From: Streptomyces sp. HD
Lineage (GTDB): Bacteria > Actinomycetota > Actinomycetes > Streptomycetales > Streptomycetaceae
DNA length: 64,000 nt
Reading direction: 5' to 3'
Assembly (NCBI RefSeq): GCF_028369295.1
Contig: NZ_JAQMYP010000003.1
Coordinates: forward strand, 1-64,000
The first letter of the stretch is position 1; each line of letters begins with the position of its first letter. The position numbers and the translations under genes were made by a program. The notes below the pieces were generated by a model. That model was given only the letters and a program-made list of their open reading frames with translations. It made no database searches and was not told where the DNA came from. Positions 34,066 through 41,361 of the stretch are shown in pieces.

Positions 34066-35574
34066 TCAGCCCAACCGGATCACATTCCAGGACATCGGTT
34101 CCAGTACGGCGGTGAGGTGGCCGTCCTTCAGCGCGGTGCCCTCGACCTGGTGCGGAGCGACCCGCTCGGGGTCGTCCAGGGTGTTACGGGCGTCCGGGTC
34201 GGCGTCCGCGAGGGCGCTGTGCTCGACGACCGTCGTCAGGTCGAGGCCGTTCAGGGCGACTTCCAGCGGCAGTGCCTCGGTGCGGCTGCGGTTGACCGCG
34301 AAGACGGTGACCGTGCCGTCGTCGGCGCGCACGGCGGTGGCGTGCAGCAGGTCGGCCTCGCCGTACTTCGCCGTCTCGTACGTCGGGGAGTCCACGCGCA
34401 CGTCCAGCACCTGGCCGCGGCCGTACTGTGCGGCCTGCGCGAACGGGAAGAACGTCGTCTGCCGCCACGCCGGGCCGCCCGGCTCGGTCATGATCGGGGC
34501 GATGACGTTGACCAGCTGCGCGAGGCAGGCGACGGTGACGCGGTCGGCGTGGCGGAGCAGCGCGATGAGGAGCGAGCCGAAGACGACGGCGTCCATGACG
34601 CTGTAGTTGTCCTCCAGCAGGCGCGGCGCCTCCGGCCAGTCCACCAGCGTCTTGGCGTGCGCCTCCCACTCGGACTGGTACCAGACGTTCCACTCGTCGA
34701 AGGAGAGGTTGATCTTCTTCTTGGACTTGAGGCGGGCGCCGACGTGGTCGCAGGTCGCGACGACGTTCTCGATGAAGGACTCCATGTCGACGGCGGAGGC
34801 GAGGAAGGAGTCGACGTCGCCGTTCTCGGGCCAGTAGTAGGCGTGCAGCGAGATGTGGTCGACCAGGTCGTACGTCTCCTGCAGGACCGTCGCCTCCCAC
34901 TCGGCGAAGGTCGACATGGCCTGGCCGGAGGAGCCGCACGCCACGAGTTCGACGCTCGGGTCGATCTGACGCATGGCGCGGGCCGTCTCGGCGGCGATAC
35001 GGCCGTACTCCTCGGCCGTCTTGTGGCCGGTCTGCCACGGGCCGTCCATCTCGTTGCCGAGGCACCAGAGCCTGATGCCGAAGGGGTCCTTGTCGCCGTG
35101 GGAGATCCGGAGGTCGGAGAGGGCGGTGCCTTCGGGGTGGTTGGCGTACTCCTGGAGTTCGAGGGCTTCCGCGACACCCCTGGTGCCGAGGTTGACGGCC
35201 ATCATGGGCTCGGCCTGGGGGCCGATCTTGCGGAGGAAGCCGATGTACTCGGAGAGGCCGAAGCGGTTGGTCTCGGTGGAGTGCCAGGCGAGGTCCAGGC
35301 GGCGGGGGCGGTCTTCGGCGGGGCCCACCGAGTCCTCCCACTTGTAGCCCGAGACGAAGTTGCCGCCGGGGTAGCGGATGGCTGTGACGCCGAGTTCGCG
35401 GACGAGGTCGAGGACGTCCGTGCGGAGGCCTTCGGCGTCGGCTGTGGGGTGGTTCGGTTCGAAGATGCCGGTGTAGACGCAGCGGCCGAGGTGTTCGACG
35501 AAGCTGCCGAAGAGTCGGGGGTTGACCTCGCCGACGGTGAAGGCGGGGTCCAAGGTGAAACGGGCGGTGTGCAT
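34066..35574 (-). CDS. abfA: GH51 alpha-L-arabinofuranosidase
   Basis: A 502-residue glycoside hydrolase family 51 enzyme that releases terminal L-arabinofuranose from arabinan and arabinoxylan oligosaccharides. The acid/base is E175 in GNEMDG and the nucleophile is E294 in SFDEWNVW. The barrel and the C-terminal beta-sandwich are complete and the length is normal. There is no signal peptide, so it acts on imported oligosaccharides. It was probably the last gene of an arabinan operon: the gene before it (GH43) and the transporter before that survive only as scars, and the promoter at 36062-36090 may now drive it from a shortened leader. Confidence 0.93.
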   Translation of the reverse strand: MHTARFTLDPAFTVGEVNPRLFGSFVEHLGRCVYTGIFEPNHPTADAEGLRTDVLDLVRELGVTAIRYPGGNFVSGYKWEDSVGPAEDRPRRLDLAWHSTETNRFGLSEYIGFLRKIGPQAEPMMAVNLGTRGVAEALELQEYANHPEGTALSDLRISHGDKDPFGIRLWCLGNEMDGPWQTGHKTAEEYGRIAAETARAMRQIDPSVELVACGSSGQAMSTFAEWEATVLQETYDLVDHISLHAYYWPENGDVDSFLASAVDMESFIENVVATCDHVGARLKSKKKINLSFDEWNVWYQSEWEAHAKTLVDWPEAPRLLEDNYSVMDAVVFGSLLIALLRHADRVTVACLAQLVNVIAPIMTEPGGPAWRQTTFFPFAQAAQYGRGQVLDVRVDSPTYETAKYGEADLLHATAVRADDGTVTVFAVNRSRTEALPLEVALNGLDLTTVVEHSALADADPDARNTLDDPERVAPHQVEGTALKDGHLTAVLEPMSWNVIRLG

Positions 35575-35633
35575 GTTGGCCTTTCCAGAGGGGTGGTTCG
35601 TGTTTCGTCGGCGGCTGCCGGTGCGTGGGGGCC

Positions 35634-35657
35634 GGTCGCGCAGTTCCCCGCGCCCCT
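35634..35657. repeat. 24-bp Streptomyces-type interspersed repeat, copy 1
   Basis: The 24 bases running from GGTCGCGCAG to CGCGCCCCT are identical to those at 50458-50481. This element is common in Streptomyces intergenic regions. Here it abuts the end of the GH43 remnant, in front of the arabinofuranosidase gene. Confidence 0.8.
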
Positions 35658-35809
35658 CAGAGGACGCTTGGCCAGCCGTTTCTTTGCCAGTTCAGCTTGT
35701 TCAGGCCCAGCTTTGGGGTGCCCTCGTCCTCCGCGTCGCAGTAGTGGTACGCCAGCCGGTCCTGGCCGCCCCGGTCGCGGAACACCGCCAGTGCTCTGCG
35801 TGCTCTCAC
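35657..35809 (-). pseudogene. GH43 arabinanase scar (both ends joined)
   Basis: A 50-codon frame. The C-terminal part (RDRGGQDRLAYHYCDAED, TPKLGLNKLNW, NGWPSVL) is the end of a GH43 arabinanase. The first eight codons (VRARRALA) look like the start of a signal peptide, and the GTG overlaps the upstream permease stop (GTGA at 35806-35809). The simplest reading is that an internal deletion of several hundred codons joined the first codons of the gene to its last 40. It cannot be catalytic. Confidence 0.65.
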
Positions 35810-36009
35810 TGTCCCGCCAAACCCGTGTGGGCCACGCCCGCCACGATCTGCCGCTGGAAGAAGACGAAGACGACGATCAGGGGCAGGCCCGCCATCAGAC
35901 CGCCGGCCATGAGCTGGGCCCACTGGATGCCGTAGGAGTTCATGACGGTCGCGATGCCGTTCGGCATGGTCATCAGAAGTTGCCTGCGATTCAGGCCAGG
36001 TCGTCCCAT
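35806..36009 (-). pseudogene. Fusion scar: sugar-binding protein start joined to ABC permease end
   Basis: A 67-codon frame from an ATG at 36009 with AGGGCAGGGA upstream. Residues 1-12 (MGRPGLNRRQLL) look like the twin-arginine start of a sugar-binding lipoprotein. The rest (MTMPNGIATVMNSYGIQWAQ to VFVFFQRQIVAGVAHTGLAG) is the C-terminus of a MalG/AraQ-type permease. A deletion that removed most of a binding protein, a first permease and the bulk of the second would create it. The promoter and operators upstream are preserved. Confidence 0.65.
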
Positions 36010-36024
36010 TCCCTGCCCTAACTG

Positions 36025-36038
36025 TTCGAGATCTCGAA
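36025..36038 (-). promoter_or_regulatory. Perfect 14-bp palindrome in the arabinan promoter leader
   Basis: TTCGAGATCTCGAA is a perfect palindrome differing at two symmetric positions from TTCGAAATTTCGAA. It lies between the predicted transcription start and the ATG at 36009. This is a repressor position and a likely site for the same IclR-type regulator. Confidence 0.55.
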
Positions 36039-36061
36039 TTGTGCACGTAACTTCGGACGGG

Positions 36062-36090
36062 ACCGTAGATGGAAAGCGCTTTCCAGTCAA
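36062..36090 (-). promoter_or_regulatory. Arabinan-transporter promoter with LacI-type operator in its spacer
   Basis: On the minus strand TTGACT (36085-36090) and TACGGT (36062-36067) are 17 bp apart. The spacer is almost wholly occupied by TGGAAAGCGCTTTCCA (36070-36085), a perfect 16-bp palindrome of the LacI-family type. The -10 and following bases are nearly the same as at 21643. The promoter is intact although the transporter genes it served have been deleted. Confidence 0.75.
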
Positions 36091-36233
36091 TGCCCTGTGC
36101 ACGAACTCCGAGGGGCGGCGGTGGATGGTCATTGGTCGTTGGCGGTTGAACAACGGTCGCCGTACCGCATGACGCGGACACATTGGGACGCGTAGGCTCG
36201 AACAGCCCGCCGGACGGCGGAGGAACAGGGGGT

Positions 36234-36854
36234 GTGATGGACATCGCGGGCCTGCGCATGAGAGCGGCCCGGGCCGCTGCGGCGCTACGGCTGCGGCGCT
36301 CCCCCACCGCCTCGGCGATGCGCGACCTGGCCGCCGATCTGAGCGCCGCCCTGCGGGCCGGACCCCACCCCCCGGCCGACGTACGCGAGTTGTGTCACGC
36401 GCTGTGCGCGGAGATGAGCGCGCGGCGCGGCGGACGGCCCGTCGAGCTGCGGTTCGAGCGGTTCCCCGACGAGATCGAGGTGACCGGGCTGTGGGTGGAG
36501 TTCCAGGACTTCGACCTGGTCATCGTCGAGGAGCGGGCCGAGGCGGTGCAGCAACTGGTCATCCTCGGCCATGAGTTGTGGCATCTGCACGCCGGGCACG
36601 GCCACCACACCCCCGGTACGGCGGCCGCGCACGCCCTCGCCGACCGGCCCGCCTGGCGGGACCTCGCCCTCGCGGTGGCCGCGCGTGACGGCTCGCGGGA
36701 GCGGGACGAGGCCGAAGCCGACGACTTCGGGCACCGGTTGGCCACCGCCTTCCGGCCGCTGCTGTCGGGACGGGACGGGCGTGGCACCGACACACCGCTC
36801 GGGCCGCTGCAGCGTTCGCTGGGCTATCGCGGGAGCGGGAGGTCGGCGCGATGA
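36234..36854 (+). CDS. ImmA/IrrE-like zinc metallopeptidase
   Basis: A 206-residue soluble protein. The zincin motif HELWH (113-117) sits in VILGHELWHLHAGHG, with a further Glu-rich helix (ERDEAEADDFGHRLA) that can supply the third ligand. Such peptidases cleave repressors or act as the toxin-like partner of regulators. The GTG at 36234 is 10 nt after GGAGG; the ATG at 36237 is an alternative. It overlaps the membrane-protein gene by ATGA at 36851. The peptidase, membrane protein and FAD enzyme form a tightly coupled cassette of unknown purpose. Confidence 0.85.
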   Translation: MMDIAGLRMRAARAAAALRLRRSPTASAMRDLAADLSAALRAGPHPPADVRELCHALCAEMSARRGGRPVELRFERFPDEIEVTGLWVEFQDFDLVIVEERAEAVQQLVILGHELWHLHAGHGHHTPGTAAAHALADRPAWRDLALAVAARDGSRERDEAEADDFGHRLATAFRPLLSGRDGRGTDTPLGPLQRSLGYRGSGRSAR

Positions 36855-38107
36855 ACAGCAGCCTGGCGCAGGACCCCGCCAGCGTCCTCGGCGAGATGTG
36901 GATCTCGTTCTGGATCCCGACCGTCGTCCTCACCGCCGCCCTGGCGATCAAGCTGCCCACCATCATCCGGCTCTGGCGGGACCCGCTGCTGCGCGCCGTC
37001 GGCGGCCTGCTGGTGATCGCCTGCTCCGTCTTCGTCTTCGCGGCCCCGGCGACGATCGCGTGGGTCAACCGCGTCACGGGCGTACCCAACTTCGCGGCAC
37101 CCCTGGTCTACTCCCTCATCACCGCGTTCTGCGGCTCCTGTCTGCTGCTGATCATCGCCTGGCGCAACGGCCTGTCCGACCGCAGCGCCGAGACCCGCCG
37201 TGCGATGCGCCTGGTCATCTGCGCGTACTCGGGCGTGATCGTCGCGCTGTGGGTGCTGTTCGCCCTCGCGGACGCCCCCGTGGAGCGGGTGCGGGACCTG
37301 GACACGTACTACGCCAACACGCCGTTCATGCGCGAGGAGACGCTGCTCTATCTGCTCGCGCACTGCACGGCCGTCCTCATCACGTCCCGGCTGATCTGGA
37401 ACTGGGTGCGCACCGACGGCCTCGACGCCTGGCTGCGCTGGGGGCTGGTGTGCCTGGGCGTCGGCTACGCCCTCAACCTCATCTTCGACGCGGCCAAGCT
37501 GACCGCCGTCACCGCCCGCTGGACGGGCAACGACCTGGACTGGCTGAGCACCGACCTGGCGCCGCCGGTCGCCTGTCTGTCGGCCATCCTGATCGCGGTG
37601 GGCTTCATCCTCCCGCACGCCGGCCAGTATCTGCACGACCGCTGGCGGGTCCGGCTCGCCCACCACGAGCTGCGGCCCCTGTACCTGCTGATGAAGTCCG
37701 TCAACGGCTCCGGCGTGCCGTTCGTGCTGCGTGCCTCGCCCGAGCTGCGGCTGATCCGTCGCGAGACCTTCATCCGCGACGTACTGCTGCCGCTGGCCCG
37801 GCACATCGACGAGGAGCTGCGCAGGCGGTCGTACGACGCCGCGCTCGCCCTCGGGTGCCCGCCCGCGCGCGCGAAGGCGCTCGCCGCCGCCGTGACCATC
37901 CAGGACGCCGCCGACCGCCGGAGCCGGGCCCCGGACGGCAGCGACGGCAACGGCCCCGAAACCCCCGACATCCCCGACACGGCGGATCTCCTCCGGGAGA
38001 TCGGGGCCGTCTCCCGAGCCCTTCGCCACCCCGACGAGATCGAAGCGGTCCGTGCCCACAAGGCAGCTCCGGCCGCCCCAGCAGAGAACGTGCCCGTACA
38101 TGACTGA
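36851..38107 (+). CDS. MAB_1171c-type polytopic membrane protein
   Basis: A 418-residue protein with about seven transmembrane helices in the first 270 residues (starting near WIPTVVLTAALAI). A cytoplasmic C-terminal helical domain (LYLLMKSVNGSG to VAAVTIQDAA) follows. The family is annotated elsewhere as a putative transporter, but a sensor or regulator role is equally possible because the cytoplasmic domain is large. It overlaps the metallopeptidase gene by 4 bp and the FAD gene by 8 bp, so all three products should be made together. Confidence 0.85.
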   Translation: MNSSLAQDPASVLGEMWISFWIPTVVLTAALAIKLPTIIRLWRDPLLRAVGGLLVIACSVFVFAAPATIAWVNRVTGVPNFAAPLVYSLITAFCGSCLLLIIAWRNGLSDRSAETRRAMRLVICAYSGVIVALWVLFALADAPVERVRDLDTYYANTPFMREETLLYLLAHCTAVLITSRLIWNWVRTDGLDAWLRWGLVCLGVGYALNLIFDAAKLTAVTARWTGNDLDWLSTDLAPPVACLSAILIAVGFILPHAGQYLHDRWRVRLAHHELRPLYLLMKSVNGSGVPFVLRASPELRLIRRETFIRDVLLPLARHIDEELRRRSYDAALALGCPPARAKALAAAVTIQDAADRRSRAPDGSDGNGPETPDIPDTADLLREIGAVSRALRHPDEIEAVRAHKAAPAAPAENVPVHD

Positions 38108-39545
38108 ACGCCCCACCACCGCCGTCGTCCTCGGCGGCTCCCTCACCGGCATGCTCGCCGCCCGCGCGCTGGCCGACGTCGCCGACCGGGTCACCGTCGT
38201 GGAACGCGACGTACTGCCGGCCGGCCCCGAGCCGCGCAAGGGCCTGCCGCAGGCCCGGCACGTCCACCAGCTGTGGTCGGGCGGCGCGCACGCCCTGGAG
38301 GAGCTGCTGCCGGGCATCGTCGACCGCCTGCGGGAGGCGGGGGCGAACCGGCTGCCGGTGACCACCGACATGGTCGCGCTGTCGCCGTACGGCTGGTACC
38401 GGCGGTGGGCCGAGTCGCACCACATGCTGCTGTGCAGCCGGGACCTGCTGGACGCGACGGTGCGGGAGGCGGTCCTCGCCGACGAGCGCATCGAGGTGGT
38501 CGAGGGGGTGGAGGTGCTGGGGCCGACCGGTACGGCGGCCGAGGTGACGGGCGTACGCATCCGCGCGCACGCCGGCCTCCACGACGACCGTCACGAAGGC
38601 CGTCACCACGACCGTCACGACGGCCTTGCCGAGCGAACCCTGTCGGCCGACCTGGTCGTCGACGCCACGGGACGTGGTTCGCGGGCGTCGGGCTGGCTGA
38701 CGGACCTCGGACTGCCCGCCGTCGAACGGCGTGAGGTCAACTCCGGGGTGGCGTACGCGAGCCGGGTGTTCCGGGCGCCGGAGGCGGCGCGCGAGGGGTT
38801 CCCGGTCGTCAACGTCCAGCCGGACCCTCGTGCCGGGAAGCCCGGGTGCGGGGGCGTGCTGCTGCCCATCGAGGACGGGCGGTGGATCGTCACCCTCTTC
38901 GGCTCCCGGGGCGCCGAACCCCCCACGGACGCGGCGGACTTCGTACGGTACGCACGCGAGGACCTGCGCCATCCGGTCATCGCCGAACTGCTCGCACACG
39001 CCGAGCCGTTGACGGACGTGGCGTACACCCGCACGACCGCCAACCGCCGCCACTACTACGAGCGCATGCGGACCTGGCCGGAGAACTTCGCCGTCCTCGG
39101 GGACGCCCTGTGCGCGCTCAACCCGATCTACGGGCACGGCATGTCGGTGGCCGCCCAGGGCGCGGTCGCCCTGCGCGACACGGTACGACGGCACGGCTGG
39201 GGTTCCCCCGGCCTGTCCCGCCGGATCCAGCGGGCGGTGGCCCGACCGGCGTCGGCGGCGTGGGACCTGGCCCTCGGCATGGACGTCTTCTACCCCGGGG
39301 CGACTCCGAAGGGCCCCACCCTGCGCGACCGTCTGCTGGCGGCGTACGTCGGCCGGCTCCTGTACACCGCCACCGGGAACGGACGGATCGCGCGGCGGGT
39401 GACGGATGTGACGTCCCTTGAGCGTGGAGCGGCGGTGCTGCTGGCCCCGTCCATGCTCCTGGCCGCGCTGGTCGGCCCGCTCAAGCCGGCGCTGACGGGG
39501 CCGCCGTTGATGGTGGAGGAGCTGAAGGCGGCGGGGGTTCGGTAG
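38100..39545 (+). CDS. FAD-dependent monooxygenase/halogenase-like oxidoreductase
   Basis: A 481-residue FAD enzyme. The N-terminal Rossmann motif is VVLGGSLTGMLAARAL and a second FAD contact is VLGDALCALNPIYGHGM, as in squalene-epoxidase-like and halogenase-like oxidoreductases. It lacks the halogenase WxWxIP motif. A His/Asp/Arg-rich insertion lies near residues 160-180. The ATG at 38100 overlaps the membrane-protein gene by 8 bp. The last 18 codons are part of a 117-bp tandem duplication whose second copy lies just downstream. The substrate is unknown, possibly a membrane isoprenoid or fatty compound. Confidence 0.85.
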   Translation: MTERPTTAVVLGGSLTGMLAARALADVADRVTVVERDVLPAGPEPRKGLPQARHVHQLWSGGAHALEELLPGIVDRLREAGANRLPVTTDMVALSPYGWYRRWAESHHMLLCSRDLLDATVREAVLADERIEVVEGVEVLGPTGTAAEVTGVRIRAHAGLHDDRHEGRHHDRHDGLAERTLSADLVVDATGRGSRASGWLTDLGLPAVERREVNSGVAYASRVFRAPEAAREGFPVVNVQPDPRAGKPGCGGVLLPIEDGRWIVTLFGSRGAEPPTDAADFVRYAREDLRHPVIAELLAHAEPLTDVAYTRTTANRRHYYERMRTWPENFAVLGDALCALNPIYGHGMSVAAQGAVALRDTVRRHGWGSPGLSRRIQRAVARPASAAWDLALGMDVFYPGATPKGPTLRDRLLAAYVGRLLYTATGNGRIARRVTDVTSLERGAAVLLAPSMLLAALVGPLKPALTGPPLMVEELKAAGVR

Positions 39546-39724
39546 GCGGGGTGCTGAGGCAGCAGACCGGGGGTGGGTTCGGTGGTTCGATGGCCCACCC
39601 CCGGGGAGCTGACGGGGCCGCCGTTGATGGTGGAGGAGCTGAAGGCGGCGGGGGTTCGGTAGGCGGGGTGCTGAGGCAGCTCCCCGGGGGTCGGTTCGGT
39701 GGTTCGATGGCCCACCCCCGGGGA
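39491..39724. repeat. 117-bp tandem duplication across the FAD gene 3' end
   Basis: Copy 1 (39491-39607) and copy 2 (39608-39724) are near-identical. Each holds the last 18 codons of the FAD gene, its stop, and about 60 bp of downstream sequence including terminator arms. The main differences are a few bases around 39564-39576 against 39681-39693. Only the first copy is read as part of the protein. Confidence 0.88.
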
Positions 39725-39726
39725 GC
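39679..39726. terminator. Convergent terminator hairpin
   Basis: A perfect 13-bp inverted repeat (39679-39691 with 39714-39726) has a 22-nt loop and lies between the FAD gene and the converging SMP-30 gene. In the upstream duplicate copy the left arm is altered, which weakens that hairpin. Confidence 0.75.
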
Positions 39727-39736
39727 GGCGTCGGGC

Positions 39737-40591
39737 TCAGCCCTTGAACGCCGGTTGGAGCAGGCCCTTGCCCGCCCCCGGTACCACGAACACCGAGCCC
39801 GCCAGGGGCGGTGGTGAGGTGAGGCCGACCCGGGCCGTGGTGATGTACAGGTCGGTCAGGTCGGGACCGGCGAAGGCGCAGGCCGTGACGCGGGGGACGG
39901 GGAGCGGGATCACTCGGTCCAGTTCGCCGGTCGGCGTGTAGCGGCGTACCGCCGAGCCCTCCCACAGGGCCACCCACACGCACCCGTCCGCGTCCACCGT
40001 CAGCCCGTCCGGGAACCCGGCGCCGTCCTCGATCTCGGCGAAGGGCCGCCGGTCGGCGACGCCCCCGTCCGCGTGGTCGAAGACGTCGATACGGCGGGTC
40101 GGCGAGTCGATGTAGTACATGAGCCGCCCGTCCGGGCTCCACCCCGTGCCGTTGCTCACCGCGACGTCGTCGAGGACCACCCGCACCGCACCGTCACCGG
40201 TGAGCCGGGACAGCGTGCCGCCGCCCGGCGCCTCGTCGTAGCGCATGGTGCCGGCCCACAGGGCGCCGTCGGGTGCCACGGCGGCGTCGTTGGCGCGGCG
40301 GCCGGGGACGGGCTCGTGGTGCAGCCAGCGGAAGGTGTCGTCCGGGTCCAGCAGCCCCACACCGTCCCGGAGGTTCAGGACGAGGCCGCCGCCGACGCGC
40401 GGCTTGACGGCACCGATGTGCTGCGGGGCCGTACGGACCGAACGTCGCCCGGAGACGGGGTCGTAGGTGTGGATCCGGGACCGCAGGATGTCGATCCAGA
40501 GCAGCCGCCCACTGGCCGGGTCCCAGGTGGGCCCCTCCCCCAGCTCGGCGTCCGCCGGTACCGCGACCTCGTACCCGGCCGCCGCCGTCAT
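39737..40591 (-). CDS. SMP-30/gluconolactonase family sugar lactonase
   Basis: A 284-residue six-bladed beta-propeller. The metal ligands expected for SMP-30 enzymes are visible: E19 in LGEGPTW, Asn in RRANDAAV, Asn in VSNGTGWSPDG and Asp in FPDGLTVDADG. The family hydrolyses aldonolactones (glucono-, arabinono-, xylono-lactone). It overlaps the IclR gene by ATGA (40588-40591), so regulator and lactonase form one transcript. With the dehydratase at 11039 and a dehydrogenase this would give a non-phosphorylating aldose to aldonate to keto-deoxy acid route. Confidence 0.92.
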   Translation of the reverse strand: MTAAAGYEVAVPADAELGEGPTWDPASGRLLWIDILRSRIHTYDPVSGRRSVRTAPQHIGAVKPRVGGGLVLNLRDGVGLLDPDDTFRWLHHEPVPGRRANDAAVAPDGALWAGTMRYDEAPGGGTLSRLTGDGAVRVVLDDVAVSNGTGWSPDGRLMYYIDSPTRRIDVFDHADGGVADRRPFAEIEDGAGFPDGLTVDADGCVWVALWEGSAVRRYTPTGELDRVIPLPVPRVTACAFAGPDLTDLYITTARVGLTSPPPLAGSVFVVPGAGKGLLQPAFKG

Positions 40592-41361
40592 GCGACGCTC
40601 CGGTGCCCGAGACGCTCCGACAGCTCGGCGGCGCCCTTGGCCGCGAGCTGCTCCAGCTCGACGCGCCGGTCGTCGCTCCAGCGGATCATGGGGACGGAGA
40701 TGGAGAGTGCGGCGACGACCTGCCCGGTACGGTCCCGCACCGGCGCGGCGACGCACGACACGTCCGGGTTGGACTCCCGGCTCTCGACGGCGATCCCCCG
40801 CTCACGGATCCCGGCAAGGGCCTCGCGCAGAGCGCCGGGGTCGGTGATGCTGTTGGGTGTCATCCGCACCAGCTCGGCCCCGTCCGGGACCCGGGCGGTG
40901 AGCTCCGGCTCGGGAAGGGAGGCCAGCAGCATCTTGCCGACGGAGGTGCAGTGCGCGGGCAGCCGCCGCCCGGCGGCCGACACCATCCGCACCGCGTGCG
41001 TCGAGTCGACCTTGGCGATGTAGATGACGTCCGTGCCCTCCAGGATGGCCACGTGCACGGTCTCGTCGCAGGTCTCGGCGACGGACCGGGCGACCTGCTG
41101 CCCCTCGGCCGCGAGGTCGAGCTGCTCGGCGTACCGGCTGCCGAGCTGGTACGGCCGCACGCCGAGCCGGTACCGTCCCGGCTGCCCCGGCACCTGGACG
41201 ATGTACGACCGGGCTGCGAGCGTGGTGACAAGTTCGTGCACGGTGGTGCGCGGCAGCTGGAGCTTGCGCACTATGTCGGGGGCGGAGAGCGTGCCGTCCC
41301 CGTCGAGGAAGAGCTCAAGAATGTCGAGAGCCCGGGTCACGGCTGGTACGAGGCGTCCCAC
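40588..41361 (-). CDS. IclR family transcriptional regulator
   Basis: A 257-residue regulator with an N-terminal winged HTH (APDIVRKLQLPRTTVHELVT, about 28-47) and a C-terminal effector domain (VGKMLLASLPEPEL, ESNPDVSCVAAPV). GGGAGGGGG precedes the GTG at 41361. A copy of the palindrome TTCGAAATTTCGAA (12 of 14) lies 36 bp upstream, suggesting autoregulation. The same motif before the importer, dehydratase and other genes makes this the best candidate for the master regulator of the sugar-acid regulon. The effector is likely an aldonate or keto-deoxy acid. Confidence 0.92.
   Translation of the reverse strand: MGRLVPAVTRALDILELFLDGDGTLSAPDIVRKLQLPRTTVHELVTTLAARSYIVQVPGQPGRYRLGVRPYQLGSRYAEQLDLAAEGQQVARSVAETCDETVHVAILEGTDVIYIAKVDSTHAVRMVSAAGRRLPAHCTSVGKMLLASLPEPELTARVPDGAELVRMTPNSITDPGALREALAGIRERGIAVESRESNPDVSCVAAPVRDRTGQVVAALSISVPMIRWSDDRRVELEQLAAKGAAELSERLGHRSVA

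Noticed and set aside
21241..35809. The two GH43 fragments as halves of one gene split by an insertion
   Set aside because: Both are on the minus strand, so the N-terminal half should lie at the higher coordinate. It lies at the lower one, and each fragment has its own start-like codons, so two separate decayed genes are more likely.
31803..36010. Insertion sequence or transposon as cause of the pseudogene cluster
   Set aside because: No transposase, terminal inverted repeats or target-site duplications are visible around the scars.
34117..36021. 634-codon plus-strand frame over the arabinofuranosidase
   Set aside because: Antisense shadow of a complete GH51 enzyme, rich in Gly/Val/Arg typical of such shadows in GC-rich DNA.
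37770..40142. 790-codon minus-strand frame across the membrane-protein and FAD genes
   Set aside because: The plus strand has two recognisable coupled genes here. The minus frame is low-complexity Arg/Pro/Gly and crosses the tandem duplication and the convergent terminator.
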